Shown here in pieces: positions 24,509-33,695 of a stretch of 64,000 nucleotides of DNA. The notes below the pieces were generated by a model that saw only the letters and a list, made by a program, of their open reading frames with translations, ran no database searches and had not been told where the DNA came from. Numbering within the stretch: the stretch's first letter is position 1; each line of letters opens with the position of its first letter. Source of the stretch: an uncultured Dorea sp. (GTDB taxonomy: Bacteria > Bacillota > Clostridia > Lachnospirales > Lachnospiraceae). The stretch spans positions 54,641 to 118,640 of the forward strand of contig URTM01000002.1 in the NCBI GenBank assembly GCA_900550865.1, given 5' to 3'. The translations under genes and the position numbers were made by a program.

Positions 24509-25411
24509 CTACTTCCGTTTTTGTGCATTGGCTCCGCCGATGATCTCTGTCAGTTCCTGTGTGATGTCTGCCTGGCGGACACGGTTGTAAGTAATATTTA
24601 ATTCGTTCAGCATATCTGTTGCACTGTCTGTTGCATTCTGCATTGCCTGCATTCTGGCATTATGCTCACTGCAGTAGGCCTCTACCAGGCATCCATATAC
24701 GATACCGTTGATGTAGTTCGGAACAATGTTCGCCATCACTCTGTGTGTGGATGGCCAGAACACCATATCTTCCTGATACAATCCGGTCCCGACAAGAACC
24801 GGCATATCTTCCGGAAGGAAGGTCGTCTTCTTCATAGGAAGAAGCTTCTGTTCCTCAGTCTCCGCTGTCATAGCATTGACCATACGTGTGTATATGATGT
24901 GAATCTCGTCCAGATCTCCATTCCTGAACTGTTCTACCATCTCTGAAGAAATGACTCTTGATCTGTGTAATGTTGGATTCTGAACAGTATAACGGAACTG
25001 TGTGTCCAGCTCGATTCCATCTTTCCTGGCAAAGTACTGTCTTCCGGCTTCTCCAAGTACGAATAATTTATGCTTTCCCGGTTTCTTTAACAGTTCTTCG
25101 GTTGCCTTGATCACGTTATGGTTATATGCTCCGGCAAGTCCTTTATCAGCAGTTACAACGATATAGCCAATCTTTCTTTCCTCAGCCGGGATACTCTCAC
25201 GGCCATCAAAAAACTGGCTGTGCATATCCGGCACATGCCGCAAAATTCTGGCGATCTCCGCCTGCATGGCATAGAAGAAAGGTTCTGTGTCAGCAAGCTT
25301 TTTCTTGGCCTGTTTCATCTTCGAAGAAGAGATCAGATACATGGCATTTGTTATCTTTCTCGTCTCTTCGATGCTGGCCATTCTTTCCTTAATCTCTTTT
25401 GCATTTGCCAT
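24509..25411 (-). CDS. atpG: F1 ATP synthase gamma subunit
   Basis: The rotating central shaft, 300 residues. The N-terminal helix AKEIKERMASIEETRKITNAMYLISSSKMKQAKKKL and the C-terminal helix RMQAMQNATDSATDMLNELNITYNRVRQADITQELTEIIGGANA are the family's coiled-coil ends, and GLAGAYNHNVIK is the central conserved segment. It lies between atpA and atpD as usual. Confidence 0.95.
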   Translation of the reverse strand: MANAKEIKERMASIEETRKITNAMYLISSSKMKQAKKKLADTEPFFYAMQAEIARILRHVPDMHSQFFDGRESIPAEERKIGYIVVTADKGLAGAYNHNVIKATEELLKKPGKHKLFVLGEAGRQYFARKDGIELDTQFRYTVQNPTLHRSRVISSEMVEQFRNGDLDEIHIIYTRMVNAMTAETEEQKLLPMKKTTFLPEDMPVLVGTGLYQEDMVFWPSTHRVMANIVPNYINGIVYGCLVEAYCSEHNARMQAMQNATDSATDMLNELNITYNRVRQADITQELTEIIGGANAQKRK

Positions 25412-25423
25412 AGCTACACCCGC

Positions 25424-26944
25424 TTATCTTCTTTCCTTGAATTCCTTTGCTGCTGCGAGAATCTGCTCTTTCAGTTCATCATCCAGAACTTTCTTCTCGT
25501 CGATCGCTTTGCCGATTTCTTTATGTTCTCTGTCAAAGAACGCAAGCATGTCCATCTGGAATTCTTTGATCTTCTTTGTGTCAATATCAAGCATTAATTT
25601 ATTCGTAGCGACACAAAGTGTGATTACCTGCTCATGAAGACTTAACGGACGTCCCAGAGGCTGTTTTAACAGTTCTGTCAGACAGCTTCCGTATTTCAGC
25701 TGATTCTTTGTTGCATCGTCAAGGTCTGAACTGAACTGGGTAAATGATTCCATCTCTCTTGCCTGTGCCAGGTCGATACGGACACTACCACTGGCTTTCT
25801 TCATTGCCTTTGTCTGTGCGGCTCCACCTACACGGGATACAGACAGACCAACGTTAACGGCCGGACGCATACCTGCATTGAACAGGTCACTCTCTAAGAA
25901 GATCTGTCCGTCTGTGATAGAAATAACGTTCGTAGGAATGTATGCAGATACATCTCCTGCCTGTGTCTCAATGATCGGAAGTGCTGTGATAGAACCACCG
26001 CCTGCTTCCTCGCTTAATCGGCTGCTTCGTTCAAGCAGTCTTGAATGTAAGTAGAATACATCACCAGGATAAGCTTCTCGTCCAGGTGAACGTCCAAGTA
26101 ACAGAGAAATGGCACGGTAAGCTACCGCATGTTTGGAAAGATCATCATATACGATCAATACATCTTTTCCCTGATACATGAAATACTCCGCAAGTGCTGT
26201 TGCCGAATACGGTACAATATACTGAAGTGGTGCACACTCACTGGCTGTTGAGCAGAATACTGTGGTGTAATCCAGTGCGTCATGTGCTTTTAAGTCATTT
26301 ACAAGTCTTGCTACGGTTGATGCTTTCTGTCCGATGGCTACATAGATACAGATGACATCTTTTCCTTTCTGATTGATGATCGTATCGGTTGCAATAGATG
26401 TTTTACCGGTCTGTCTGTCACCGATGATCAACTCTCTCTGTCCACGTCCGATCGGGAACATGGAATCAATAGAAAGGATACCTGTTTCAAGCGGAACGCT
26501 TACCGACTTACGTTCAACGATTCCAGGTGCCTCATTCTCTACCGGACGGTATCCGTCGGCTTTGATCTCACCCTTTCCGTCGATTGGTGCTCCAAGAGCA
26601 TCTACGATCCTTCCGATATAACCCTCTCCTACCGGAATACCTGCCTTTTTACCTGTACGGCACACTTTTGTGCCCTGTTTAATCTCTGAATCATCTCCGA
26701 ACAGGATACAACTGATCTCGTTTTCCTTGATGTCCTGTACCATGCCCTTAAGACCTGTCTCCAATGTGACGATCTCACCATACATTGCGTGGTCGATTCC
26801 GTATACGGAGGCGATTCCATCACCAACAGAGATGACAGTACCAACTTCCTGATCTCTGCTTATTACGTCATAATTCTTTATCTCTTCTTTTAATATAGAG
26901 ATAATTTCATCTGAGCTGATTGCACTCAATTCCTTCACCTCCAT
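25424..26944 (-). CDS. atpA: F1 ATP synthase alpha subunit
   Basis: The regulatory nucleotide-binding subunit, 506 residues. The P-loop is IIGDRQTGKTSIATD. The arginine finger segment is VGLSVSRVGGAAQTKAMK. The first codons ATGGAGGTGAAGG themselves resemble a ribosome binding site, so translation could start at the TTG at 26929 instead of the ATG at 26944. Confidence 0.95.
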   Translation of the reverse strand: MEVKELSAISSDEIISILKEEIKNYDVISRDQEVGTVISVGDGIASVYGIDHAMYGEIVTLETGLKGMVQDIKENEISCILFGDDSEIKQGTKVCRTGKKAGIPVGEGYIGRIVDALGAPIDGKGEIKADGYRPVENEAPGIVERKSVSVPLETGILSIDSMFPIGRGQRELIIGDRQTGKTSIATDTIINQKGKDVICIYVAIGQKASTVARLVNDLKAHDALDYTTVFCSTASECAPLQYIVPYSATALAEYFMYQGKDVLIVYDDLSKHAVAYRAISLLLGRSPGREAYPGDVFYLHSRLLERSSRLSEEAGGGSITALPIIETQAGDVSAYIPTNVISITDGQIFLESDLFNAGMRPAVNVGLSVSRVGGAAQTKAMKKASGSVRIDLAQAREMESFTQFSSDLDDATKNQLKYGSCLTELLKQPLGRPLSLHEQVITLCVATNKLMLDIDTKKIKEFQMDMLAFFDREHKEIGKAIDEKKVLDDELKEQILAAAKEFKERR

Positions 26945-26945
26945 G

Positions 26946-27500
26946 TTAATTCGTTAATTTCCGCTGTAAACGGTTCAGACGGCCCTGCACACTATAGTCA
27001 TATTCTTTTCCGTCAACCTGCAGGATAAATCCGCCGATCAGTGCCTTGTCTTCTGCCATAACCCATTTGATGTCTCCGGCACCATATTTCTTCTTGATAA
27101 AGTCACCCATCTGCTTCTTTTGTTCTTCACTTGGAAGCGCTGTATAACGAAGATAGACTGTCTTAACACCTGCTGCCTGATTCTGTAATTCTTCGTATGC
27201 TGCAAAGATCTGTTCTGCGATCGTCATCTTTTCATGATCGCAGACAACTTTCAGAAATGTTCTCATTTCTTCCGAAAATACTTTATCAATGATATTATGT
27301 TTTGTCTCTTTTGTGATCACCGGATTAACCAGTGCTGCCTTTAATTCCTGTGATTTTCCGAAAATATTTTCTGCCTCCAGGACAGCTTCTTTCGAAATAC
27401 CAAGTTCATTCAGAACTTTTGCATACCGGAGGGCTGCCACCTGGCAGAATACCGGCTCTGCTTCTTTTCTATTCTTCGCTGTCATGGGAATCACCTGCAT
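26946..27500 (-). CDS. atpH: F1 ATP synthase delta subunit
   Basis: About 184 residues, forming the peripheral-stalk cap on F1. Recognisable are the N-terminal helical bundle (ALRYAKVLNELGISKEAVLEAENIF, NPVITKETKHNIIDKVF) and the C-terminal DKALIGGFILQVDGKEYDYSVQGRLNRLQRKL. It overlaps the end of atpF by 32 bp. An internal ATG at 27485 would give a more usual N-terminus. Confidence 0.92.
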   Translation of the reverse strand: MQVIPMTAKNRKEAEPVFCQVAALRYAKVLNELGISKEAVLEAENIFGKSQELKAALVNPVITKETKHNIIDKVFSEEMRTFLKVVCDHEKMTIAEQIFAAYEELQNQAAGVKTVYLRYTALPSEEQKKQMGDFIKKKYGAGDIKWVMAEDKALIGGFILQVDGKEYDYSVQGRLNRLQRKLTN

Positions 27501-27966
27501 CTTTCAAAAACTGGTCATATGCATCCGCGCCGCTTATGTTGTCAGCATTCTCAAGTAAGATTTTCTTCGCAGCATCCATTGCCAGCCCTGCAACCTGTGC
27601 CTTCATATCATCAAAGGCCTGTTCTCTTTCCTGATTCAGGCTTTCTCTTGCTGTCTTCATAACCTTGTCTGCTTTTTCGTTAGCCTCATTCAGGATCTGG
27701 TTGTATTCCTGTTTTGCATCCAGTTTCGCCTGTTCGATCATCTTTGTGGATTCTTCTTTTGCTCCATTCAGTGCATCTTCATACTGTTTTTTCAGAGCAT
27801 GTGCTTTATCCTGCTCCTCATTCGCGTGGCTGATTCCGTCTGCAATCATCTTTTCCCGCTTTTCCATAATGTCCATGACCGGGCGAAACAGGAACTTTCT
27901 GAGAATCAGATACAGAACGATCAGGTTGATGATCGTCAGTACCAGATTAAAATCTATTCTCAGCAT
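27469..27966 (-). CDS. atpF: F0 ATP synthase b subunit
   Basis: 165 residues: one N-terminal membrane helix (LVLTIINLIVLYLILRKFLFRPV) followed by a long charged coiled coil with the typical MEKREKMIADGISHANEEQDKAHALKKQYE start. It forms the stator stalk with AtpH. Confidence 0.94.
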   Translation of the reverse strand: MLRIDFNLVLTIINLIVLYLILRKFLFRPVMDIMEKREKMIADGISHANEEQDKAHALKKQYEDALNGAKEESTKMIEQAKLDAKQEYNQILNEANEKADKVMKTARESLNQEREQAFDDMKAQVAGLAMDAAKKILLENADNISGADAYDQFLKDAGDSHDSEE

Positions 27967-28016
27967 ATATCTCTACCTGCCTTTCCCTTCTTTTAATCTG
28001 TTATCGTCAGCAAACA

Positions 28017-28244
28017 TTATTTCAAAAGAAGGACGATCAGAAGTGCGATAATGAAACCGTAGATAGCGGTTGCCTCTGCAAGTGCACAACCAAGGATCAG
28101 GGATGTTCTGATCTTTCCGTCTGCTTCCGGCTGTCTTGCGATAGCGTCTACTGCTTTGCTTGTTGCGATTCCGATACCAACACCGGCTCCGATACCTGTA
28201 AGTACTGCGATACCTGCTCCAATTGCGATAATTGTTCCACTCAT
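28017..28244 (-). CDS. atpE: F0 ATP synthase c subunit
   Basis: A 75-residue, two-helix ring subunit. The loop ARQPEADGKI and the ion-carrying glutamate in ALAEATAIYGF are present. Residues that bind Na+ in Ilyobacter-type rings (the Gln in GVGQG and the Ser of the ES pair) are Ile (GVGIG) and Ala (EA) here, so a proton-driven ring is predicted. AAGGAG precedes the ATG. Confidence 0.94.
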   Translation of the reverse strand: MSGTIIAIGAGIAVLTGIGAGVGIGIATSKAVDAIARQPEADGKIRTSLILGCALAEATAIYGFIIALLIVLLLK

Positions 28245-28308
28245 AATTTGTTCTCCTTTTCTTGTCTTACGTTTTCTTATACTAAATGTTGTAAATGTCT
28301 GATTCGCC

Positions 28309-29013
28309 TTATTCCATCTCTTCTGTCATAAATAATGCAGTTAAGAATACGAATACGTATGCCTGCAATAATCCGTCGAATATATCAAAATAAAAACTAA
28401 ACGGTATCGGCACAATTAAAGGAACGACCTGTTTGATCAGTTCCATGACTACAAATCCGCCTAACATATTACCAAACAGTCGCATACAAAGCGACAGTGG
28501 ACGGATTACGATCTCCAGTATCATGATTGGTGCTACGATCGGCACTGGCTTCGCAAAATGTTTGCACCAGTGAACCAGACCATTTTTATGGATACCGGAC
28601 CACTCGATCACGAACATACTCATAACGGCAAGTGCGATTGTAACGTTCATGTCCTTTGTCGGAGGCTTAAATCCTAACAGCCCGATGACATTTGATATTG
28701 CAAGATAAAGCGCTACCGTCATCAGATATGGAATATAGCCCCTGTTTTCTTTTCCTATAATACCTTCAAAGAAATCCTGTGCCCAGCCAATTACTGATTC
28801 CAGCATAAGCTGTACCTTTCCCGGTTTCTCTACGCTTAGATTCCTTACGAATACTATACTTAGAATAGTAAGAACCGCCATAATGATCCAAGTTACAACA
28901 ACACCTTCGTCAACAGCGATTCCTCCAAATACCGGGATGGTAAATACGGTTTCACAGTTAAGTTCTTCTACAAGGCTTTCAACAAGCTTTTCCGTACTAT
29001 CCCCTTCCTTCAT
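28309..29013 (-). CDS. atpB: F0 ATP synthase a subunit
   Basis: 234 residues with five or more membrane helices. The key arginine is in helix 4, MILEIVIRPLSLCMRLFGNMLGGFVV, and the last helix has LQAYVFVFLTALFMTEEME. First gene of the operon, in standard order atpB-E-F-H-A-G-D-C. No atpI is seen upstream. The ATG lies only 13 bases from the -10 box at 29026, with no ribosome binding site in between. Confidence 0.95.
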   Translation of the reverse strand: MKEGDSTEKLVESLVEELNCETVFTIPVFGGIAVDEGVVVTWIIMAVLTILSIVFVRNLSVEKPGKVQLMLESVIGWAQDFFEGIIGKENRGYIPYLMTVALYLAISNVIGLLGFKPPTKDMNVTIALAVMSMFVIEWSGIHKNGLVHWCKHFAKPVPIVAPIMILEIVIRPLSLCMRLFGNMLGGFVVMELIKQVVPLIVPIPFSFYFDIFDGLLQAYVFVFLTALFMTEEME

Positions 29014-29025
29014 AATTTTTTTGCT

Positions 29026-29054
29026 AGTTTACTGCTATTTTTTGAAGATGTCAA
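29026..29054 (-). promoter_or_regulatory. Promoter of the atp operon
   Basis: On the minus strand TTGACA (29054-29049) and TAAACT (29031-29026) are 17 bp apart. Transcription would begin about 5 nt before the atpB ATG, giving a practically leaderless message. Confidence 0.65.
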
Positions 29055-29336
29055 TCATTTTGTCCAGTGGTCATTTTGCTTAATTTTTTATTATTTTTTT
29101 GTGTATTTTTACTTTTATTTATTTTAATTTTTCTGTTTTTCCCATCAAATTTTCACATCAAAATGGTAGTTCCAATTTCCGTTCATTTTTTCACAAGGAA
29201 AATGCACAATTTTTATTTTTCATTTCCCTTCTTTTTCTACAAAACAGCAATTCCTTCGATTTTCTTCTTGAGAAAATCCTCTCGTTTTCTTTGTAAAATA
29301 CGACATTTTTTTAAGATTGTCTATTGTTTTGGGCGC
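29055..29336. other. AT-rich intergenic region without a visible gene
   Basis: Between the atp promoter and the next terminator the sequence is very AT-rich with long T-runs on the plus strand. I see no reading frame with a ribosome binding site and no conserved RNA. Confidence 0.6.
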
Positions 29337-29370
29337 AAAAAAGTGTAACCGCTTTTATACTGTTACACTT
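29337..29370 (-). terminator. Terminator of the DUF3006-like gene
   Basis: On the minus strand AAGTGTAAC (29370-29362) pairs with GTTACACTT (29349-29341) and is followed by TTTT, 77 bp beyond the stop codon at 29447. Confidence 0.75.
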
Positions 29371-29446
29371 CTTACTTTTCATTATTTTGTTGTATATCTC
29401 AATTTTATATGTACGCTCATTCAAAATTGATATGTCTGCCCTGATC

Positions 29447-29632
29447 TTACTCTGTGATCAGACGGTACTGCAAATTCTCATATAGAATTTTGTTTCCTTC
29501 CATAATATCAGCCGGAAGTAGCGCTCTTGCCATCACCTTGTTTTCTTCCTGATTCTGTGCAAGCGCATCCACACGTCTCAGTTCCACATAGTCACCATCG
29601 ATCTTTTCAACTACATAAATACATGTTAACAT
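29447..29632 (-). CDS. Small DUF3006-like protein, 61 aa
   Basis: A short protein (MLTCIYVVEKIDGDYVELRRV... RALLPADIMEGNKILYENLQYRLITE). The layout V-x-x-I-x-GDYVEL followed by LP-x-x-x-x-EGN resembles the DUF3006 family, a guess from pattern. The start at 29632 has AAGGAGG eight bases upstream. It is monocistronic, with its own terminator, and divergent from the XRE regulator. Confidence 0.65.
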   Translation of the reverse strand: MLTCIYVVEKIDGDYVELRRVDALAQNQEENKVMARALLPADIMEGNKILYENLQYRLITE

Positions 29633-29802
29633 ATTTTTGGCCTCCTTTTTAAGTCTTATCATCCTGTCTTTTGTATAAGTTATTTTAATTATACTATTTT
29701 TTTAAGGAAAAGTAAATTTTTCTGTATTGATTATTGGCAAGATTTATAATAATATATATTTATATAATATCGTTATACATTAAAATTCAAAGGAGCCTAG
29801 CA

Positions 29803-30144
29803 ATGAACGAAGTAGATTTTTCAAAAGTCGGATTAAAAATGAAACAATTAAGAAGTGAACGCGGTATCACTCAGGAACAGGTAGCAAAAGATCTGAACTG
29901 TACTGTTCCTTTCGTCAGCAATGTCGAGAACAATCGTGCTAAGCTTAACTTAAGAGTTCTTCTTTATTACTCAAAGCTTTGCAACGTATCCGTGGACACG
30001 ATTCTGGATGCGGGAAGAGACCTTCCTCCTCTGGACGAAAAAGAGCGCCAGTTAAATGACGAAGTGCTCAATGTATTCCGTGGTTTTTCAGTTTCGGAAA
30101 AAGAAAAGATCATCAAGATGTTACGTATCTGGCAGGAGAAATAA
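29803..30144 (+). CDS. XRE family transcriptional regulator
   Basis: 113 residues. The first 65 form a Cro/CI helix-turn-helix (VGLKMKQLRSERGITQEQVAKDLNCTVPFVSNVENNRAKLNLRVLLYYSKLCNVSVDTIL). The C-terminal 45 residues are a short helical tail. AGGAG lies upstream of the ATG. Its target is unknown; the divergent DUF3006-like gene is a candidate. Confidence 0.85.
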   Translation: MNEVDFSKVGLKMKQLRSERGITQEQVAKDLNCTVPFVSNVENNRAKLNLRVLLYYSKLCNVSVDTILDAGRDLPPLDEKERQLNDEVLNVFRGFSVSEKEKIIKMLRIWQEK

Positions 30145-30159
30145 TCTCCTGCTTTTTTA
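30132..30159 (+). terminator. Terminator of the XRE gene
   Basis: GCAGGAGA (30132-30139) and TCTCCTGC (30145-30152) form a perfect 8-bp stem around a 5-nt loop, followed by seven T residues. The stop codon lies within the loop. Confidence 0.85.
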
Positions 30160-30249
30160 TTTCCGGCATAGCAATAATACATCTTCATGATCTTTCTTCT
30201 ATATACAATATTTTTCATTGCATGATGCTTTATATTCTCATCACCAGTA

Positions 30250-30771
30250 TCAATAATCTTCAAGTACAACTTTTCCTTGTTTCTTACTTTCTTTCACATT
30301 TATAATTCTCTGATTCTGGCTTCCACGGAACACCAGTGTCACATCCTTTAATGCTTCCTTAAACTCCCCGTCCACCAGCACATCGATATATGACAGCATC
30401 TCGTCAGTCACATCTGTATGAACACAGCCTCCCGGAATCATATCTTTATCAAACAGGTATCCACTGTAACACCAGATATCTTTCTTTGGATATGTTTCTC
30501 TTACTTTCTTCAGAAGCTTTACCAGTTCCCCCTGATTCTCCGGCTCGAACGGTTCCCCGCCCAGTAATGTGAACCCCTGAACAAAGTCTGAATCCAGCAG
30601 CCTGATTATCTCCGCTTCCGTTTCTTCTGTATATGGCTGTCCATAGTTAAAATTCCATGTTTCTTCATTAAAACATCCTTTGCAATGATGCCGACAGCCT
30701 GAAACAAACAGACTGACTCTGACACCCGGTCCGTCTGCGATGTCGCATTTTTTTATATTTCCGTAATTCAT
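30250..30771 (-). CDS. nrdG: Anaerobic ribonucleotide reductase activating protein
   Basis: A 173-residue radical SAM enzyme that places the glycyl radical on NrdD. The cluster motif is CRHHCKGCFNEETW (C-X3-C-X2-C). SAM-binding features are GFTLLGGEPFEPENQ and WCYSGYLFD. It lies downstream of nrdD on the same strand, with a hairpin terminator at 30885 between them. Confidence 0.93.
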   Translation of the reverse strand: MNYGNIKKCDIADGPGVRVSLFVSGCRHHCKGCFNEETWNFNYGQPYTEETEAEIIRLLDSDFVQGFTLLGGEPFEPENQGELVKLLKKVRETYPKKDIWCYSGYLFDKDMIPGGCVHTDVTDEMLSYIDVLVDGEFKEALKDVTLVFRGSQNQRIINVKESKKQGKVVLEDY

Positions 30772-30884
30772 TATTTGTCATTCCTCTCTATCACACATTT
30801 ATGTCTTTTGTCTTCTTATAATGGATTCTGATATCTATTAATTATATACTATTTTGATTTATGTTTAAACACGAAGAATAGAAG

Positions 30885-30921
30885 AAGCCAAAGAAAAGGA
30901 GCATATCTTTCGATATACTCC
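30885..30921 (-). terminator. Hairpin after nrdD
   Basis: On the minus strand GGAG-ATATC-GAAA-GATAT-CTCC forms a stem followed by TTTTCTTTG. It would partly separate nrdG from nrdD transcription. Confidence 0.65.
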
Positions 30922-30994
30922 CAATTTATTCTTTCCTGATATCTTTTCCGTATCTTACTGGTTAATCCACACCGGTGACACCTTCGAAAAATTT

Positions 30995-33184
30995 TTACAG
31001 GTGTAATACTCTGTCCTTGATCTCCTGCGTACGTCCCTGATTCCAGAACTGTGTTCCGATATATCCACAGGTTCTTCTTGCCACGAATAACTTATCCTGA
31101 TTCTGGTTACCGCAGTTCGGGCATTCCCAGATCAACTTTCCTGCTTCATCTTCCTTGATCTGGATCTCTCCGTCATAACCACAGCATTCACAGTAATCAC
31201 TCTTTGTATTCAGCTCTGCATACATAATATTATTGTAAATGTACTGCATAACCGAAAGTACCGCCGGAATATTATTCTGCATATTCGGTACTTCGATGTA
31301 ACTGATTGCTCCTCCCGGTGAAAGCTTCTGGAAATCAGCTTCGAATTTCAGTTTCTTGAATGCATCGATCGGCTCCGATACATGTACATGATAACTGTTC
31401 GTAATATAATTCTTATCGGTTACACCTTTGATGATTCCGAATCGTTTCTGCAGACATTTTGCGAACTTGTATGTGGTTGATTCCATCGGAGTTCCATATA
31501 CTGAATAGCTGATATTTTCAGCTGCCTTCCATTCTGCACATTTATCATTTAATTTCTGCATTACCTGCATGGCAAATGGTCTTGCGTCCGGATCTGTGTG
31601 TGATTTGCCAAGCATACGTACACACATCTCATAGAGGCCTGCGTACCCAAGAGAAATGGTTGAATAACCGTCAAACAACAGCTTATCGATCGTTTCACCT
31701 TTTTTCAGTCTTGCAAGTGCACCATTCTGCCACAGGATCGGTGCGACATCGGAAATCGTTCCGCGAAGACGCTCATGTCTGCATCTCAGTGCTCTGTGAC
31801 ACAGTTCCAGACGGTCTTCCAGGATCTTCCAGAATTTATCCATATCTCCCTCTGAAGAGCATGCAACGTCTACCAGATTGATCGTTACAACCCCCTGATT
31901 GAAACGTCCATAGAACTTATGGCTTCCGTCCGGATTTCTCTGGCTGTCTTCTACCGTCAGGAACGAACGGCATCCCATACAAGGATATACTTCTCCGTTC
32001 TTCATCTCTTTCATGATCTTGGCAGAGATGTAATCCGGCACCATACGTTTTGCCGTACATTTTGCTGCCAGTTCTGTCAGATGCCAGTATTTGGAATCTT
32101 CTGTAATATTATCTTCATCTAATACATAGATCAGTTTCGGGAATGCCGGTGTAATCCATACGCCTTTTTCATTCTTTACACCCTGCATTCTCTGGATCAT
32201 CACTTCTTCAATGATCATAGCCAGGTCATCACGGGTTCTTCCTTCTTCTACTTCATCCAGATACATGAACATTGTAACAAACGGTGCCTGTCCGTTACAT
32301 GTCATCAATGTGATCAGCTGATACTGAATCGTCTGGATACCGCTCTTTACTTCTTCTCTTAAGCGGCGTTCGGTTACTTTATTAATAATTGTCTCGTCTA
32401 AAGATTCTCCGCACTCTTCACGCTCTGCAATGACATTTCTGCGAATCTTCTTACGGCTGATATCTACAAACGGTGCCAGGTGTGCCAGTGTAAACGACTG
32501 TCCGCCGTACTGGTTACTTGCTACCTGTGCAACGATCTGTGTCGTTACATTACATGCTGTAAAGAAGCTGTGCGGCTTCTCAATCATCGTCTCACTGATG
32601 ACAGTGCCGTTCTGAAGCATATCCTGAAGGTTGATCAGGTCACAGTTATGCTCTTTCTGTGCGAAATAGTCGGAATCATGGAAATGAATGATTCCCGCTT
32701 CATGTGCACGTACAACCTCTTCCGGAAGAAGAACACGTCTTGACAAGTCCTTACTTACCTCTCCCGCCATATAATCACGCTGCGTAGAGTTGATCACAGG
32801 GTTCTTATTTGAATTCTCCTGATTCACCTCTTCATTCATATGATCCAGAAGTGCAAGGATTCCGTTATCTGTTGTATTCGTCTTCCTCATCAGTTCTCTT
32901 TTATAGCGGTAACGCACATATTTCTGCGCAACTTCATAACCGCGCAGTTCCATAATTCCGTTTTCTACCATATCCTGTATATCTTCTACATTGACAGCAT
33001 GAGTGGATTCCTCAATTTTCTTTGCAACGTTGTCCGCCACTGCCATGATCTGATATTCATTCATCCGATGCAGTTTGTCGACGTCCTTGTTTGCACCCTT
33101 GATCGCATTAATGATCTTCTCCAGGTCGAAGGCTACCTCTTCGCCGTTTCTCTTAATTACGTTCGTCTTTATTTCTGCGTTCAT
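30995..33184 (-). CDS. nrdD: Anaerobic ribonucleoside-triphosphate reductase
   Basis: A 729-residue glycyl radical enzyme that makes dNTPs without oxygen. The N-terminal ATP-cone is VIKRNGEEVAFDLEKIINAIKGAN. The C-terminal zinc site has CECCGYDG and CPNCG, and the glycyl radical loop is RRTCGYIGTQFWNQGR. The start at ATG 33184 has AGAGGGA upstream; an earlier start at 33235 lacks one. Confidence 0.95.
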   Translation of the reverse strand: MNAEIKTNVIKRNGEEVAFDLEKIINAIKGANKDVDKLHRMNEYQIMAVADNVAKKIEESTHAVNVEDIQDMVENGIMELRGYEVAQKYVRYRYKRELMRKTNTTDNGILALLDHMNEEVNQENSNKNPVINSTQRDYMAGEVSKDLSRRVLLPEEVVRAHEAGIIHFHDSDYFAQKEHNCDLINLQDMLQNGTVISETMIEKPHSFFTACNVTTQIVAQVASNQYGGQSFTLAHLAPFVDISRKKIRRNVIAEREECGESLDETIINKVTERRLREEVKSGIQTIQYQLITLMTCNGQAPFVTMFMYLDEVEEGRTRDDLAMIIEEVMIQRMQGVKNEKGVWITPAFPKLIYVLDEDNITEDSKYWHLTELAAKCTAKRMVPDYISAKIMKEMKNGEVYPCMGCRSFLTVEDSQRNPDGSHKFYGRFNQGVVTINLVDVACSSEGDMDKFWKILEDRLELCHRALRCRHERLRGTISDVAPILWQNGALARLKKGETIDKLLFDGYSTISLGYAGLYEMCVRMLGKSHTDPDARPFAMQVMQKLNDKCAEWKAAENISYSVYGTPMESTTYKFAKCLQKRFGIIKGVTDKNYITNSYHVHVSEPIDAFKKLKFEADFQKLSPGGAISYIEVPNMQNNIPAVLSVMQYIYNNIMYAELNTKSDYCECCGYDGEIQIKEDEAGKLIWECPNCGNQNQDKLFVARRTCGYIGTQFWNQGRTQEIKDRVLHL

Positions 33185-33270
33185 GTCTATCCCTCTCTTA
33201 TTTTTATTGCCGATGTAGTATGTGCTCACCCTCAAATACTACTAAATATTGTTTTTTTAACATCTTTTCT

Positions 33271-33286
33271 GCACAAGATGTTGTGC
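33271..33286. promoter_or_regulatory. Inverted repeat upstream of nrdD
   Basis: GCACAA-GATG-TTGTGC lies 87 bp upstream of the nrdD start, just downstream of a possible -10 (TATCAT on the minus strand). A similar CACAAC...GTTGTG repeat lies at the rubredoxin promoter (33637-33652). It could be an operator; NrdR boxes of the usual form were not found. Confidence 0.4.
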
Positions 33287-33588
33287 AAGTAATATGATAC
33301 TCTATAACAGGCAAAAAGGAAAGAGGTAATTTTGTTAAAATAAATGTTTGGAATGTGGTCTAAATTTTGGTGATATTTTTTTACGAAATTTGTTGCAATT
33401 TTGATTCTGCAGTGGGTAAAGTGTGGTGCTAAGTTAAGAATACTTAATATTCCTTTTTCTTGCACTGTTTATCGGATATGGTATATTAAAAATATAAAAG
33501 AGGGTGGTTTTTCTATGCATTAGAGCATTATCCCTATAATTCTCCCTATATTATTTTTTTAATATTCTTCAATCAATTTTTCTCTTTT

Positions 33589-33652
33589 CGTAACATATGT
33601 TACGTTTATTCTTCATAAGAAGCCGTATACTATAATCACAACATAAGTTGTG
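33589..33652 (+). promoter_or_regulatory. Fnr/HcpR-like operator and promoter of the rubredoxin gene
   Basis: CGTAACATATGTTACG (33589-33604) is a perfect 16-bp palindrome of the GTAAC-N4-GTTAC form. With the -10 box TATACT (33626-33631), transcription would start at about 33638 and the palindrome would be centred near -41.5, the classical activating position for Crp/Fnr proteins. A second inverted repeat CACAAC-ATAA-GTTGTG (33637-33652) covers the start. The Crp/Fnr gene at 33858-34526 is the obvious candidate regulator. Confidence 0.6.
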
Positions 33653-33695
33653 CAACACTTAATAATAAAAATTTTTATAAAAGGAGATTTTAACT

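Noticed and set aside
24424..24528. Longer N-terminus for the ATP synthase beta subunit
   Set aside because: It would overlap atpG and adds residues with no counterpart in the family; ATG 24423 gives the usual N-terminus.
33185..33270. NrdR boxes ahead of nrdD
   Set aside because: AT-rich stretches such as CAATATTTAGTAG are only loosely similar and no properly spaced pair was found.
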